Source: Bolinopsis microptera
Lineage: Eukaryota; Ctenophora; Tentaculata; Lobata; Bolinopsidae
Assembly (NCBI RefSeq): GCF_026151205.1
Contig: NC_087079.1
Location: forward strand, 1-64,000
Length of the DNA stretch: 64,000 bases
Reading direction: 5' to 3'
Of the stretch, positions 1 through 9,961 are shown in pieces (position 1 is the stretch's first letter; each line of letters starts with the position of its first letter). The notes beneath the pieces were generated by a model. That model had not been told where the DNA came from. It saw only the letters and a program-made list of their open reading frames with translations, and did no database searches. Both the position numbers and the translations under genes were made by a program.

Positions 1-164
1 GGTTCAAGGAAAATAGTTTATAATTCTTCATGTCTATGTGGAACGTAATCATAAAAATGTTTAATTAAAAAATAAGAAAATATAACAAGTTCCACAGATG
101 GTACCCACTCATTTTTGATAAGACCATTTCAAAATTATACATATTATAAACATTGAAGATTATA

Positions 165-3100
165 TCAGTTCTCATCGTTTTGGCTCTTATCCTTGTGTTT
201 ATTCCTCTTACTTTCCTTGCCTGACTTACTTCTCACCTTATCTTTCTTCTTTTTAACGACTTCTTCCTCGTCTTCTGACCGTTTCCTCTTATCCTGCTGT
301 CAAATACCTTGATTAAGTTTTCTCTCATATAATGCCAAATTTCCTAATCGGGTCCAACTAGGAAGGGGCATTTGCCAAGGAAGTTAGTCTACCCATTTTA
401 AACTATTAGTATCATTACTAATAGTTAGAAACGCAGGGGCAATGTTAAAGCACTATTGTGATTGCAATATGTGTGATGAAAATAATTACGTTAAGTTCTG
501 ATTATATTGGATACTAGAACTGAAATATATCTTGATGTTCAGTTCAACAAGACGTTCAGGACATTTTGATATTTCATTCGAGAATAACCTGCCCTTTTCT
601 AGAGACTTATAAGTTTGGTTACATATCATAACCATGCTACATGTACCTATTACATGTACCCATTACACGACTGAGGTCTTATCTAGTCCCTGCTGAACCC
701 GAATCAAAAGTTTAATATCACTTCTTTGAATTTTTCAAATCTGATGATATATATTATGGTTTAGATCAGTAATTCAACAGTCGAGGACAAACGTAAAACA
801 GTTTGAAAGAGCAATCAATGGTTCTTGTTTCAGTGATTAAAGCAAATATTGAAAAAGAAAGGGCGCAGTAATAAAAAGGAATTTAAACAAACGATACTAA
901 GCTGAAATCATGAAGTTATTTTTAAAATAGCGAGTAATGATAATTCTTAATGGATTTTTAAGCTCCTGAGCAGTCTAGGACTAGATCCTGAAGGTTTTAT
1001 GATTAAGCAATATATGCGTCTCTATCAGCAGCAAATTTAGAGTATTCTATGCTTTACTGATAGTGCACTTCAATGTCTGCAGTATGACCTCTTCATTTTG
1101 CATTTAAAAATAATAACTTCATTAACGTTATTCAGTAATCAGTTAATATGCCAAGTGCCATTTACACCATTAAGATTATGTCATGGTTAAAACTAGTGTG
1201 AAGCAAATGTTAGACATTATGGCAAACATAAATTCTACTAAATCATCAATTGCTGCAAGAAATGGGTTCAGGCAAGGTTTTGAAACAGCAAGCTTCAACT
1301 TACTTAACTAAAATTTTAGTGATCGTGGGTACTTTTTAACCTGAGTTTAAACAAATTACAAATTACAGTAAGACGTTTTGCAGTTATAATAAAAGTTGGG
1401 CATCGATAAAATATGTAAGTAATAAGTAGGCTAAAATGAAAGGACCAGGTTACAGAACTAATATAAAAACAAAACTGGACTTTTAACGTTTTATCTAATC
1501 CTTACCTTCTCATCATCGTCGTACTTTTCTGATTTTATTTTAGATGACGATTCTGCTTCATCCCTTCTTTTATCCTAAAACAAGCTAGTTATTTTCAACA
1601 ATTAAAATGACGAGAGGTAAAAGAAGGAGAGCGGTTTTTTGAGGCCGAAATTTATGCAACATAGATCATTTGAAAACTTCAGCCAGCCACTATCAATTGC
1701 AATAAACTGTTTCACGTAAATATACTTTTTTTTATTAAATACTTTTCAAATTTTACTGATTACAGAAATGGAGAAATTAAATTAAATAATACGAACTGAT
1801 GATACACCATCTGTAAAATTTGATGGGCAACCAAACACGGAAGCTCATCGCAAGCGATGACCGCAATTACATGGACCCATAAATGGAAAAGCCTAAAACA
1901 AAAATAATTAAAAGTAAATTTGAAAATTCACCTCATAATTTTTTTCTAGCTTTTCATTTGCTGTCTTCAACTTGTCTTGTGTGTATTTAAGTTGCTGTTG
2001 TAGATGCAATATAGTTGCCTGCATGCCTTCGACCTGTGAAAATGTAACATTAAAATGTATAATGCAAATTGTAGTGTAAAAATTCAATAAGAGCACAAAA
2101 CTATGAAATGGTACAAATCTTGAAATAAAAACACTTTTTCTGTGAGTTAACTAAAATATCCACATATTAAGACTCACTTCCTCATCTAGCTGAAGAACAA
2201 ATCCAGTCATTTCATCCAAATTCTTCTGCATTTCTTCATTTGCACTCTTTTGCAGAGACAGTTCAGCTTGAAGCTGAGCTACACGACCCTGTGATAACTG
2301 ACGTCCCAACTCTTCGTTCTCGTCAATCAACATTCTGCATTTCCCCATCAGTTTCTGAAATAAAAAACTAGTTAGGAAAAACTTTAGATTCAATGAGAGA
2401 CTTACCATTTACCAAGAATGATACTATAAACATCTGGCTTTGGTTGCCAAATCAGAACATACATAAGAATAATATGAGTAGGATGATATTTTGTTTCTCT
2501 ATTTTCATGATGACCATAGTCGAAAAATAGTATGAATAAATAGATAAGAACTAACCTTTCCTGTCACACTGTCAGCAGTAAAAGACCAGGCATTGAGTTC
2601 TTCTTCTGCTTTTGCTAGCTTACCCTGGAGTTCCTTTATTTGAGATTGCATCTTCTGGAAAAGCAAATTTACACAAGGATCCAATAGGGTTGTCCGCAAG
2701 TTACTTGTTGAAGGAGCCAGAGAACATTTCAGTTCCTGAAATTTGCATTTGATTAAAAATTGTAGATTGAGTAGATAAGTTTTGTTATTAAATGTTTCAA
2801 AAATTGCAACCAAATGCAGATGAAATCTAAAGAAATATATAAGAACATACATGACATCTTGTAATTATTTCATGAACTTTGAAGACTTCTTTTATAATAT
2901 AGATACATTTTGAGACTATAGAGCATTACCTGAATTTGGTTTATCATATCTTGGGCCTCCTGTTCTTTGCTTGCAAGTCTCATAATCAAAATATTTTCTC
3001 TTCTGGTTGAATCTTGATTCTGCGAATCTAACTTTGATTTAGATTGGTCCTTCAGTTGATCTAACTTATCCTCTAAGAAATCGATATATTTGTCCTGTTG

Positions 3101-3214
3101 ACGCCACTTTTCAGCTATCTTCTCTGCTTTAAATTTTTGCAGATGCCTCTCTTCCAACCTAATCCTCTGCAAATCTGTATCTAATGAACTAGTTTCATTA
3201 GTAGCTGATGCCAT
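165..3214 (-). CDS. WTAP: WTAP-like regulatory subunit of the m6A mRNA methyltransferase complex
   Basis: Six exons on the minus strand join in phase: 3214-2930, 2735-2556, 2354-2178, 2033-1932, 1574-1506 and 296-165. They give about 314 residues starting MASATNETSS and ending at a TGA. Every intron is GT-AG. The protein is almost entirely coiled coil (about residues 20-245). It carries WTAP/Fl(2)d signatures: RRENILIMRLASKEQEAQ in exon 1, LLDPCVNLLFQKM and ELNAWSFTADSVTGK in exon 2, and KCRMLIDENEELGRQLSQGR in exon 3. A short Lys/Glu-rich tail follows. In the family, WTAP holds METTL3-METTL14 in nuclear speckles and links them to VIRMA and other factors acting in m6A deposition and splicing; that role is inferred here from homology. 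It is shorter than human WTAP (396 aa) because the C-terminal tail is reduced. The start ATG at 3214 begins the only open exon with the conserved N-terminus. Confidence 0.93.
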
Positions 3215-4750
3215 TTTTGAGCCTGCTAATGAGAATATTGTAGATTAGTTTTTTCAGAGATATTCATGCATAGGTGACCTAATGAGTTGAACGTCAATGT
3301 GATTTGAAAATATGCATAGCATAGGACAGTTTTAAGTTATGATCTATTATCAATCGAACTATCAACAACATACTAAGACTTTCATTTAGTGCAGTAGCCT
3401 AAAATTTGAGCTACAAGACACATTTAGGGATATACAGTCTTTGTTATCCAGCAACGTGTTGTACGGCAGGCTATGTTTTAAGAAACAGTTGTTACTATTC
3501 CCAATCAAGAATCAAGAATCCAAGCCACATTTCCATTGAGTGTGATTTTACAAGAACACTATGTATGGGTGTTAATTATTAATCAACAAGTAATATAGTA
3601 CTATGTATAGTGTATACAGTCCGCCTTAGGGGAGCATTCATCAATGCGTAAAAAAAATATTTGGGGTACTTTTGGGGGCAGTAAAAATATTTGCAGGGGC
3701 GGCACACAGGTGCGTCTCGCCACTGTATACAGTACAATACAATCTAGAATGTAGATGTACTAAAGGGTATCCTAAGAAGATTATTGATCTTTTGGCAGGA
3801 CCCCTCCTCATTTAACCATCAATAATGGTTCCAATGGCAGCTATTGATGGTGTTCAGGCGTCTGTGGACGCCCTAAAATTATTATCTGATGGCTGGTGCT
3901 TTTGTCGGTGAGAGGTTTGCAGGGAGCGAATGCAAGGGGATTTTGTTTTCCTTAATGCACGCGGCGCTCTTTTTGAGCTTCTCGAATTACGTGAGAGGAG
4001 CAAGCAATAGACTAGCAATCTAGGTAAGACTTAACTGAAATTAAGGTTGGCGATAATTTTGAGCTGAGCAAAATATTTTATTATGAACCAATGACCAACA
4101 AAAGTAGTTGTCAGTTGCGAAAAGCATTACTTGATGCACGGCACAGCCCATTCATGCATTTATGCATCGCGCTAAAAAATTAAAACATTTGGGCAAACAA
4201 TTTAGCTAGCGCGGATTCAATTTCGAATGCGAGAAGCTTGAAAAAAGTGCCGCGTATTTGGCATTGTATGCGCGCGTGCCAGGCCCATGAAGTAAATTTC
4301 AAAACATCCCTATGACATAGGGTTAAAAGACAATTTATATTTCTACATTGACTTCTTTCAGACTTCATGGGTTTTAAATATACATTTTAATTACTTTTCA
4401 AAGAGAATGCAACAAATAAAATACTGGTAACCGTTTTGCTCTATCCAAGGAGGTGTTCTAGCAAATGTGTGGGCGAAATTGCGATTATGTCGCTTTATGT
4501 CGCGCGAGGTTTATTTCTCAGAATTGTGGGTATGTCGCTTTTATTTGGATCCATAAAATAAAGAAAAGTTACTTGCGTGCGCGTATTTTTATATAGATTA
4601 TAGCGTTACATATTGTAAATCTGCTGAGCCTCTAGTAGCACGGCGGCTAAGGCGGCTTATGTTATTGAGCTCATCCCGGTTCGAACCTCAGAGGTCATTT
4701 TTTAGCATTTATGAGAAAATACTACAATATAATCAAGGTACGATGTTGGA
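3215..4750. other. intergenic, no gene seen; tRNA-like Pol III box pair
   Basis: No convincing coding sequence is seen. Around 4634-4700 there is an A-box-like TAGCACGGCGGC and a good B box GGTTCGAACC about 40 bases later, followed by a run of six T. The stems do not form a tRNA cloverleaf, because the T stem has two mismatches and the acceptor does not close. It is therefore probably a SINE head or decayed tRNA copy. The WTAP promoter must lie at the left edge of this stretch. Confidence 0.35.
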
Positions 4751-4787
4751 TACCTGAGTTCTATATCTTTCGATAGCAACTCCATCT

Positions 4788-6107
4788 ATGTATCTGCTTA
4801 GCTGTTTTAAAAACAGTAGGTCATCAAATGTTTCCACCCCTGATCTGCCCATGCCTCCTTTTAATATAGGGTCACCCGCACCATGTGAAATGGACCAAGA
4901 ACAGCTTCTCCTAGATGCACAGAAGCATGCAAGTGTAGACGACCCTAAGTCCAAGCACATTCTGTCGTATGTCCCAGAATTTGTAGATGAAAAATTGAAC
5001 TCTGAGCTTTCAGTTTTCTTAGACCAACAGAAGGAAGCCTTTGATAGTAACTCCGAAAATGGACATGGGGTTGTGAGCTTTGGCGAACCTTATCAGTACC
5101 CGGGGGCTAAAGCTGAAAAACCGACATCAACAGAATTTCCTGAGGTTCTTAATAAGCTTGTCTCCAAGATAAAGGAAGGATGTCCTAGTTCAGCAATCAA
5201 TCAGTGCTTGATAAATCGGTACACTGATGGGAACAGCTTTCTTCCTAAGCACTCTGATAACGAGCAATCACTGGTCCATGATAGTTCCATATTTACAGTA
5301 TCCTTAGGTGGTGATTGCTCTGTAAAATTCACAAAAAAGGATCAGCTTGAAGGAGAGGTCGTAGAGACAATAGAGGGACGTAGTCTCTATGTCATGAGCA
5401 AACAGTCCCAGTTTCTTTGGGACCACCGAATTGATAAAAGCACAGAAAAGAGGGACTTAAGATACAGTATTACCTTCCGCTACGTAAGCAGGAGCATCAA
5501 TGCGACCTTGATTGTCGGTGATTCAAACACCCGGTTCCTCAAATTTGGGGCTGGAAAAGGAACATTTGGACACAAGCTGCCTGGGAAAAGAATCGAATGT
5601 TTCACAATAGATCAGTTAGACCCTGTTCTTTGTGTTGGATACAAGAACGTTGTAGTACACTGTGGTATAAATAATATCAAGAGGGGAGGGGGTGATGTTA
5701 AACATTGGGCTAATGAGCTGATGAAGAAGCTCAAGAATATTTGTGATATGTGTCCATATTCTAAAGTTATTGTCTCACCCATCCTTCCAACTAGGTCCTC
5801 CTGGCTGAATGACAGAGCCATGGAGTTTAATAGTTTATTATTTGGGTACTGTAATACTAATACTAGAATAGGCACTTTAGATTTTGATAGTTTTGTTGAT
5901 GAGGAGGGTCTACTGGACAAGCAGTTTTGTAGATACAAGAAGCCGGATGACCCAATCCACCTGGGGTCAAGCGGTATCTTTAAACTCTCCCGGGCAATTG
6001 CACATAAGATCCTAGGTAGCCCCGTTGATGGGAGGTTGTTCAGTGATGTTACCAAGGCCCAAAAAAGATTTTCCCCACGTTCTCGTAGATCCGTAGTTAT
6101 GTCATGA
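4788..6107 (+). CDS. LINE ORF1: AlkB-like dioxygenase fused to SGNH esterase
   Basis: This 439-residue protein has two catalytic-looking domains. Residues about 55-233 form an AlkB-type 2OG-Fe(II) dioxygenase. The NRYTDGNS segment (143-150) leads into HSD (H155, D157), the distal iron ligand is H213 in WDHRI, and R225 and R231 supply the R-x5-R that binds 2-oxoglutarate and orients substrate. Residues about 238-412 form an SGNH hydrolase: GDSN with nucleophile S246, GINN (G293, N295) for the oxyanion hole, and D388-x-x-H391. Esterase domains are known in CR1 ORF1 proteins; AlkB domains repair alkylated nucleic acid or demethylate RNA. Their combination suggests the element protects or edits its own RNA, which is inference. 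The first in-frame ATG after an upstream stop is 4788. The ORF ends inside the start codon of ORF2. No RNA-binding zinc knuckle is apparent. Confidence 0.9.
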   Translation: MYLLSCFKNSRSSNVSTPDLPMPPFNIGSPAPCEMDQEQLLLDAQKHASVDDPKSKHILSYVPEFVDEKLNSELSVFLDQQKEAFDSNSENGHGVVSFGEPYQYPGAKAEKPTSTEFPEVLNKLVSKIKEGCPSSAINQCLINRYTDGNSFLPKHSDNEQSLVHDSSIFTVSLGGDCSVKFTKKDQLEGEVVETIEGRSLYVMSKQSQFLWDHRIDKSTEKRDLRYSITFRYVSRSINATLIVGDSNTRFLKFGAGKGTFGHKLPGKRIECFTIDQLDPVLCVGYKNVVVHCGINNIKRGGGDVKHWANELMKKLKNICDMCPYSKVIVSPILPTRSSWLNDRAMEFNSLLFGYCNTNTRIGTLDFDSFVDEEGLLDKQFCRYKKPDDPIHLGSSGIFKLSRAIAHKILGSPVDGRLFSDVTKAQKRFSPRSRRSVVMS

Positions 6108-9100
6108 TAGCCAAACTAATATGCGAAATTTGCTGCTGCTGCAATAGACCTGTGCGTGCTGGACATCCATTCATAACTTGTCAGATGTGTGACAAAATAA
6201 TGCACAAAAAATGCAAAACTGATGATAACATAGTCAAATTTCGAGATGCAACATACTGCAAAATATGCACTGATGCCAATGATATCGTTCGGTATAACCC
6301 TTTCTACCAAGCTCCCCACTTTGCAAACAATGGCCTCATTGATGATGAGCCAGTTAATTATATTGAATCTATCTACAATAGCTCAAAGATTCTTGAAAAT
6401 TGCAAAACATTCTCAATAACAGAGTTGAATGCCACCATCCTACCTAAAAATTCAGCTAAATATTTGTCCAAATTATTTCTAAATATTGATGGAAATGCAT
6501 CAAACTTCGACAACTTTGCAGTTGAATTGTCTTGTATCGACCACAAATTCTCTGTTATCGGCCTTGCAGAAACAAACACTAATCCCGAAAATGGAACTCT
6601 GTATCAGCTTAACGGATACTCCTCCTGTTACCAATCACGCTACTTTTGCCAAGAGAAAAACCAGTTCAAGGGTAAAGGGTCAGGAGTGTGTCTTTACCTA
6701 CACGATTCCCTTAACTTTAACAAAATCACTGACTTATCTCTCTGTAATGAACACATAGAATCACTGTTTGTATCTATCACTAGCTTGCAAGATCCAACTG
6801 TCGTAGGGGTTATATACCGTCCCCCAAACGCATCACTTGAGATGTTCAACAAAGCGTATGAATGTATTCTCTCAAAACTGAATGGCAAAAAAGTATATAT
6901 TCTTGGTGATTTCAATGTTAACATTTTGAACGACCCATCTCCATCAGAGGACAAATTCCAAGAAATAATATTCAACAACGGCTTCATACCAACCATATCA
7001 GTACCAACTCACCAAATGCCTGGCTGTTCCAGGACCTGTATTGACAATATCCATACCAATGTCGTAGATCAATCCCTTATTTCTGGTGTGATATCTGACA
7101 AGATCTCCCACCATCACCCTATATTCACTCTTATTGAACTTTCCCCTGACTCTGTGCCAACACCTGATTCATCAGACAAAATTACTATACACTACGACTA
7201 TAGTAATGCTAACTTAGAGAAGCTCTGTCTTGAAATAGAAAACGATATAGATAGGTTCCACCACAGCTGTAACACATTTGACTCTTTCGTGCAGTTATTT
7301 CAAGAAAAGATAGATTTGTCTTGCAAACTTCTAACTCCTAGAACCACTAAACGTAACAGCATAACCAACCCTTGGATCACCCAGGGCCTCATTAACTCCA
7401 TCGACAAGAAAGCTAGGTTGTATTTCGAATGGAAGAAGACTTGTACATTAAAACTACCTGATGGGGATCCAAACAAGCACATCTACTACAAGGAATTCGA
7501 CAAGTTTCTCAAGAGCTCAATAAAGATGGCAAAGGCCATGTGCTATACTCAAAAATTCGAGAAGTACAGCATGAACTCAAAAAAGACTTGGGAAATTATA
7601 AATGAACTCCGTGGCAAAAATTTGTCTAGATGTAAGGACGATTTTGTCATAGATGGCCAGAGAGTTACTTGCAGACGAATAATTGCTAACAAATTCTGTG
7701 AATATTTTACATCTCTTGCAAGTAATCTCAATAAAAATGTACTGTCAAACAATAGTATTTCTCTGGAACCAGTAGAATCATTTGCTCAGTTTATGTCTAA
7801 TTCGGTATCTGACTCCATATACCTGGAAGAAACTAATGAAGAAGAAATTATAGAGGTGATCCGAGACTTTCAAAATGGTAAGGCAAGTGACATACCTATA
7901 GTTGTTGTAAAAAAACCGGCCAAGCTCATTGCTGGTACCTTGGCTAGGCTTTACAACACATGTATACAAAGTGGTACATTCCCAAGTATTTTTAAAACTG
8001 GTAAAGTTATTCCTATTTACAAGAAAGACAATAAAGAATGCATTGAAAATTATCGGCCTGTATCAATATTACCTTTATTTGGAAAGATCTTCGAGAAGGT
8101 CATTTATAAACGCCTCTATAATTTCTTCACATCTAAAGGTGTACTAACAGACTCACAGTTTGGATTTAGAAAAGGCCATTCTACCACCCATGCTCTACAC
8201 AAATCTATAGACTCCGTTACTAAGTCTCTGGCAAGCAATAAACATGTCCTAGGGATATTCATTGACTTGAGCAAAGCCTTCGACACCCTTGATCACGATA
8301 TTCTTTTATGCAAATTAAATTCCTACGGTATTAGGGGCACAGCACTTACCTTACTAAAAAGCTATTTGACTAACAGAAAGCAGTATGTTATGTATAACGA
8401 TGTACCATCAGAAACAATGGACGTGAAATTTGGAGTACCGCAAGGGTCAATTCTAGGGCCGTTACTCTTCCTATTGTATATGAACGATATAGTAAACTGC
8501 TTTTCAGACAGTGAGGTGAAATTTGTACTTTATGCTGATGACACTAATATCTTCATATCAGGACCATCTAGAGAAGCAACATACAAAAAAGCCAACTTAG
8601 TACTTAAACATGTCTCGATTTACATGAAATGTAATCTACTTCATATCAACATGTCCAAATGCTGCTACATACATTTTAAACCTGCCTCTGAATATGATGA
8701 CACCTGTGCACGGACCAGACCATTTGCTATCCTGCTAGATGAATCTAGATCAATATTCATCAATGGTAAGGTTATTACTAAAGTCAAGGATACCAAATTC
8801 TTAGGTGTTGTTATAGATAGTAAGCTAAACTGGATTGCCCACATGCACTACATCCGTAAAAAACTGAGATCTATGACTGGTGCAATCTGCAGAATTCGGC
8901 ACTCGATACCTTCTGAACTATATTTGAAAATATATAATGCTCTTTTTGAATCACATCTCAGTTATGGTATAAGTGTTTGGGGTGTTGTCCTCAAAGAACG
9001 GTCCAATGATAGTCTTTTCATCACACAGAAGCACTGTATAAGGATCCTTTTTGGCGACCTTGACTCATATTTAGATAAACAATCAACATGTGCACGTACT

Positions 9101-9508
9101 AGACCATACGGTATGCAAAAACTAGACCATAAACACTTTGAAAAGGAGCATACAAAACCCATTTTTAATAGATTAAAAATTCTTACGACTCAAAACTTGT
9201 ACAAATATCACTGTATTTTAGAATTCTCTAAGATTATCAAGTACCACTGCCCATACTCCCTTTATGAGGCTATCAACATTTCAAACCGTGCAACGAGTCT
9301 AATGGTTATTCTCCTAAATAAATCAAACACCTTTTTGTTTAATGCAGCCAAGCTTTGGAACACTGTTCATAGAAAAATTTTAACTTCAAGCAATTGCTTA
9401 GAAACGTCCATTAGCTTGATAAAACTGAGAACCAAAGCACTATTAATACAAGCACAGGCAGCTGACTTAAAAGATACTTGGACTCCAAACAATTTCAAAT
9501 TGCAGTAA
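6104..9508 (+). CDS. LINE ORF2: PHD finger, endonuclease, reverse transcriptase
   Basis: This is a 1134-residue polyprotein. Residues 7-55 are a Cys/His-rich PHD-type zinc finger (CEIC, CNRP, CQMCDK, HKKC, CKIC). Residues about 120-345 are an APE-like endonuclease with NIDG, LAETN, YRPP and LGDFN. Its usual SDH near the end reads SHHHPIF, so the catalytic Asp is replaced by His. Residues about 630-870 are the RT: NYRPVSILP, motif A FIDLSKAFDTLDH, motif B GVPQGSILGPLLF and motif C YADD at about 809. A thumb and connection region ends in a typical CR1-like tail. The protein would nick target DNA and copy the element RNA by target-primed reverse transcription. Translation probably depends on ORF1 termination, because the ATG overlaps the ORF1 stop (ATGA). 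Two copies of the heptapeptide TCARTRP occur about 125 residues apart (about residues 867 and 995), which is odd. Confidence 0.93.
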   Translation: MIAKLICEICCCCNRPVRAGHPFITCQMCDKIMHKKCKTDDNIVKFRDATYCKICTDANDIVRYNPFYQAPHFANNGLIDDEPVNYIESIYNSSKILENCKTFSITELNATILPKNSAKYLSKLFLNIDGNASNFDNFAVELSCIDHKFSVIGLAETNTNPENGTLYQLNGYSSCYQSRYFCQEKNQFKGKGSGVCLYLHDSLNFNKITDLSLCNEHIESLFVSITSLQDPTVVGVIYRPPNASLEMFNKAYECILSKLNGKKVYILGDFNVNILNDPSPSEDKFQEIIFNNGFIPTISVPTHQMPGCSRTCIDNIHTNVVDQSLISGVISDKISHHHPIFTLIELSPDSVPTPDSSDKITIHYDYSNANLEKLCLEIENDIDRFHHSCNTFDSFVQLFQEKIDLSCKLLTPRTTKRNSITNPWITQGLINSIDKKARLYFEWKKTCTLKLPDGDPNKHIYYKEFDKFLKSSIKMAKAMCYTQKFEKYSMNSKKTWEIINELRGKNLSRCKDDFVIDGQRVTCRRIIANKFCEYFTSLASNLNKNVLSNNSISLEPVESFAQFMSNSVSDSIYLEETNEEEIIEVIRDFQNGKASDIPIVVVKKPAKLIAGTLARLYNTCIQSGTFPSIFKTGKVIPIYKKDNKECIENYRPVSILPLFGKIFEKVIYKRLYNFFTSKGVLTDSQFGFRKGHSTTHALHKSIDSVTKSLASNKHVLGIFIDLSKAFDTLDHDILLCKLNSYGIRGTALTLLKSYLTNRKQYVMYNDVPSETMDVKFGVPQGSILGPLLFLLYMNDIVNCFSDSEVKFVLYADDTNIFISGPSREATYKKANLVLKHVSIYMKCNLLHINMSKCCYIHFKPASEYDDTCARTRPFAILLDESRSIFINGKVITKVKDTKFLGVVIDSKLNWIAHMHYIRKKLRSMTGAICRIRHSIPSELYLKIYNALFESHLSYGISVWGVVLKERSNDSLFITQKHCIRILFGDLDSYLDKQSTCARTRPYGMQKLDHKHFEKEHTKPIFNRLKILTTQNLYKYHCILEFSKIIKYHCPYSLYEAINISNRATSLMVILLNKSNTFLFNAAKLWNTVHRKILTSSNCLETSISLIKLRTKALLIQAQAADLKDTWTPNNFKLQ

Positions 9509-9961
9509 TCAAATCTAATTGCAGCGGCACACACTTACTATTACTATCATGATTGTACTATAGACAGAAAATCTTTCAAATCGATTTTGGGCGCTTTTTA
9601 ACCATTTGTTGTAATGTTTTTAGATAAGTTAAACATCTAAATTTATAAAAATTTTTATCGGAATGAATTAATTGATATTTAATAATTTATTCGGTAGGTT
9701 TATCTGATATTGATATTGATTATATTGATATTGTTATTCACAAGAGTATTATACCCAACAATGACCGGCGAACTGATAGCTACTTCAGAAGCAATGAAAC
9801 TACGATCTTCTAAATAAAATGAGTCATAGTACTTTCAGCCGGAGCCATCATAAGTGACATAAATCTAAAAGATAGTATGGTTAGTTTCTAAATATAAACT
9901 CAAACTCTGAAAAGGAAACTGCTGTGATAAATGAAACATCAATAAATGGACCAAGTATATT

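Larger units (their letters stand above)
4757..9735 (+). mobile_element. CR1/L2-like non-LTR retrotransposon, near full length
   Basis: Two long, uninterrupted, overlapping ORFs (4788-6107 and 6104-9508) are followed by about 230 bases of 3' UTR. The element ends in a (TGATAT)n-type microsatellite at about 9703-9735, the kind of tail that CR1/L2-clade LINEs end with. An esterase-bearing ORF1, and an ORF2 with PHD finger, apurinic-like endonuclease and RT, fit the CR1 group. The 5' boundary is not defined by any repeat; 4757 is only where the ORF1 frame opens after a TGA. I could not identify a target-site duplication. The intact ORFs suggest a young copy. Confidence 0.88.

Noticed and set aside
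4634-4700. Possible tRNA gene with good B box and T-run terminator
   Set aside because: The T stem has two mismatches and no acceptor stem closes, so it is at most a tRNA-derived remnant.
5612-6055. Antisense ORF of 147 codons under LINE ORF1
   Set aside because: Shadow of the ORF1 frame with no recognisable domain.
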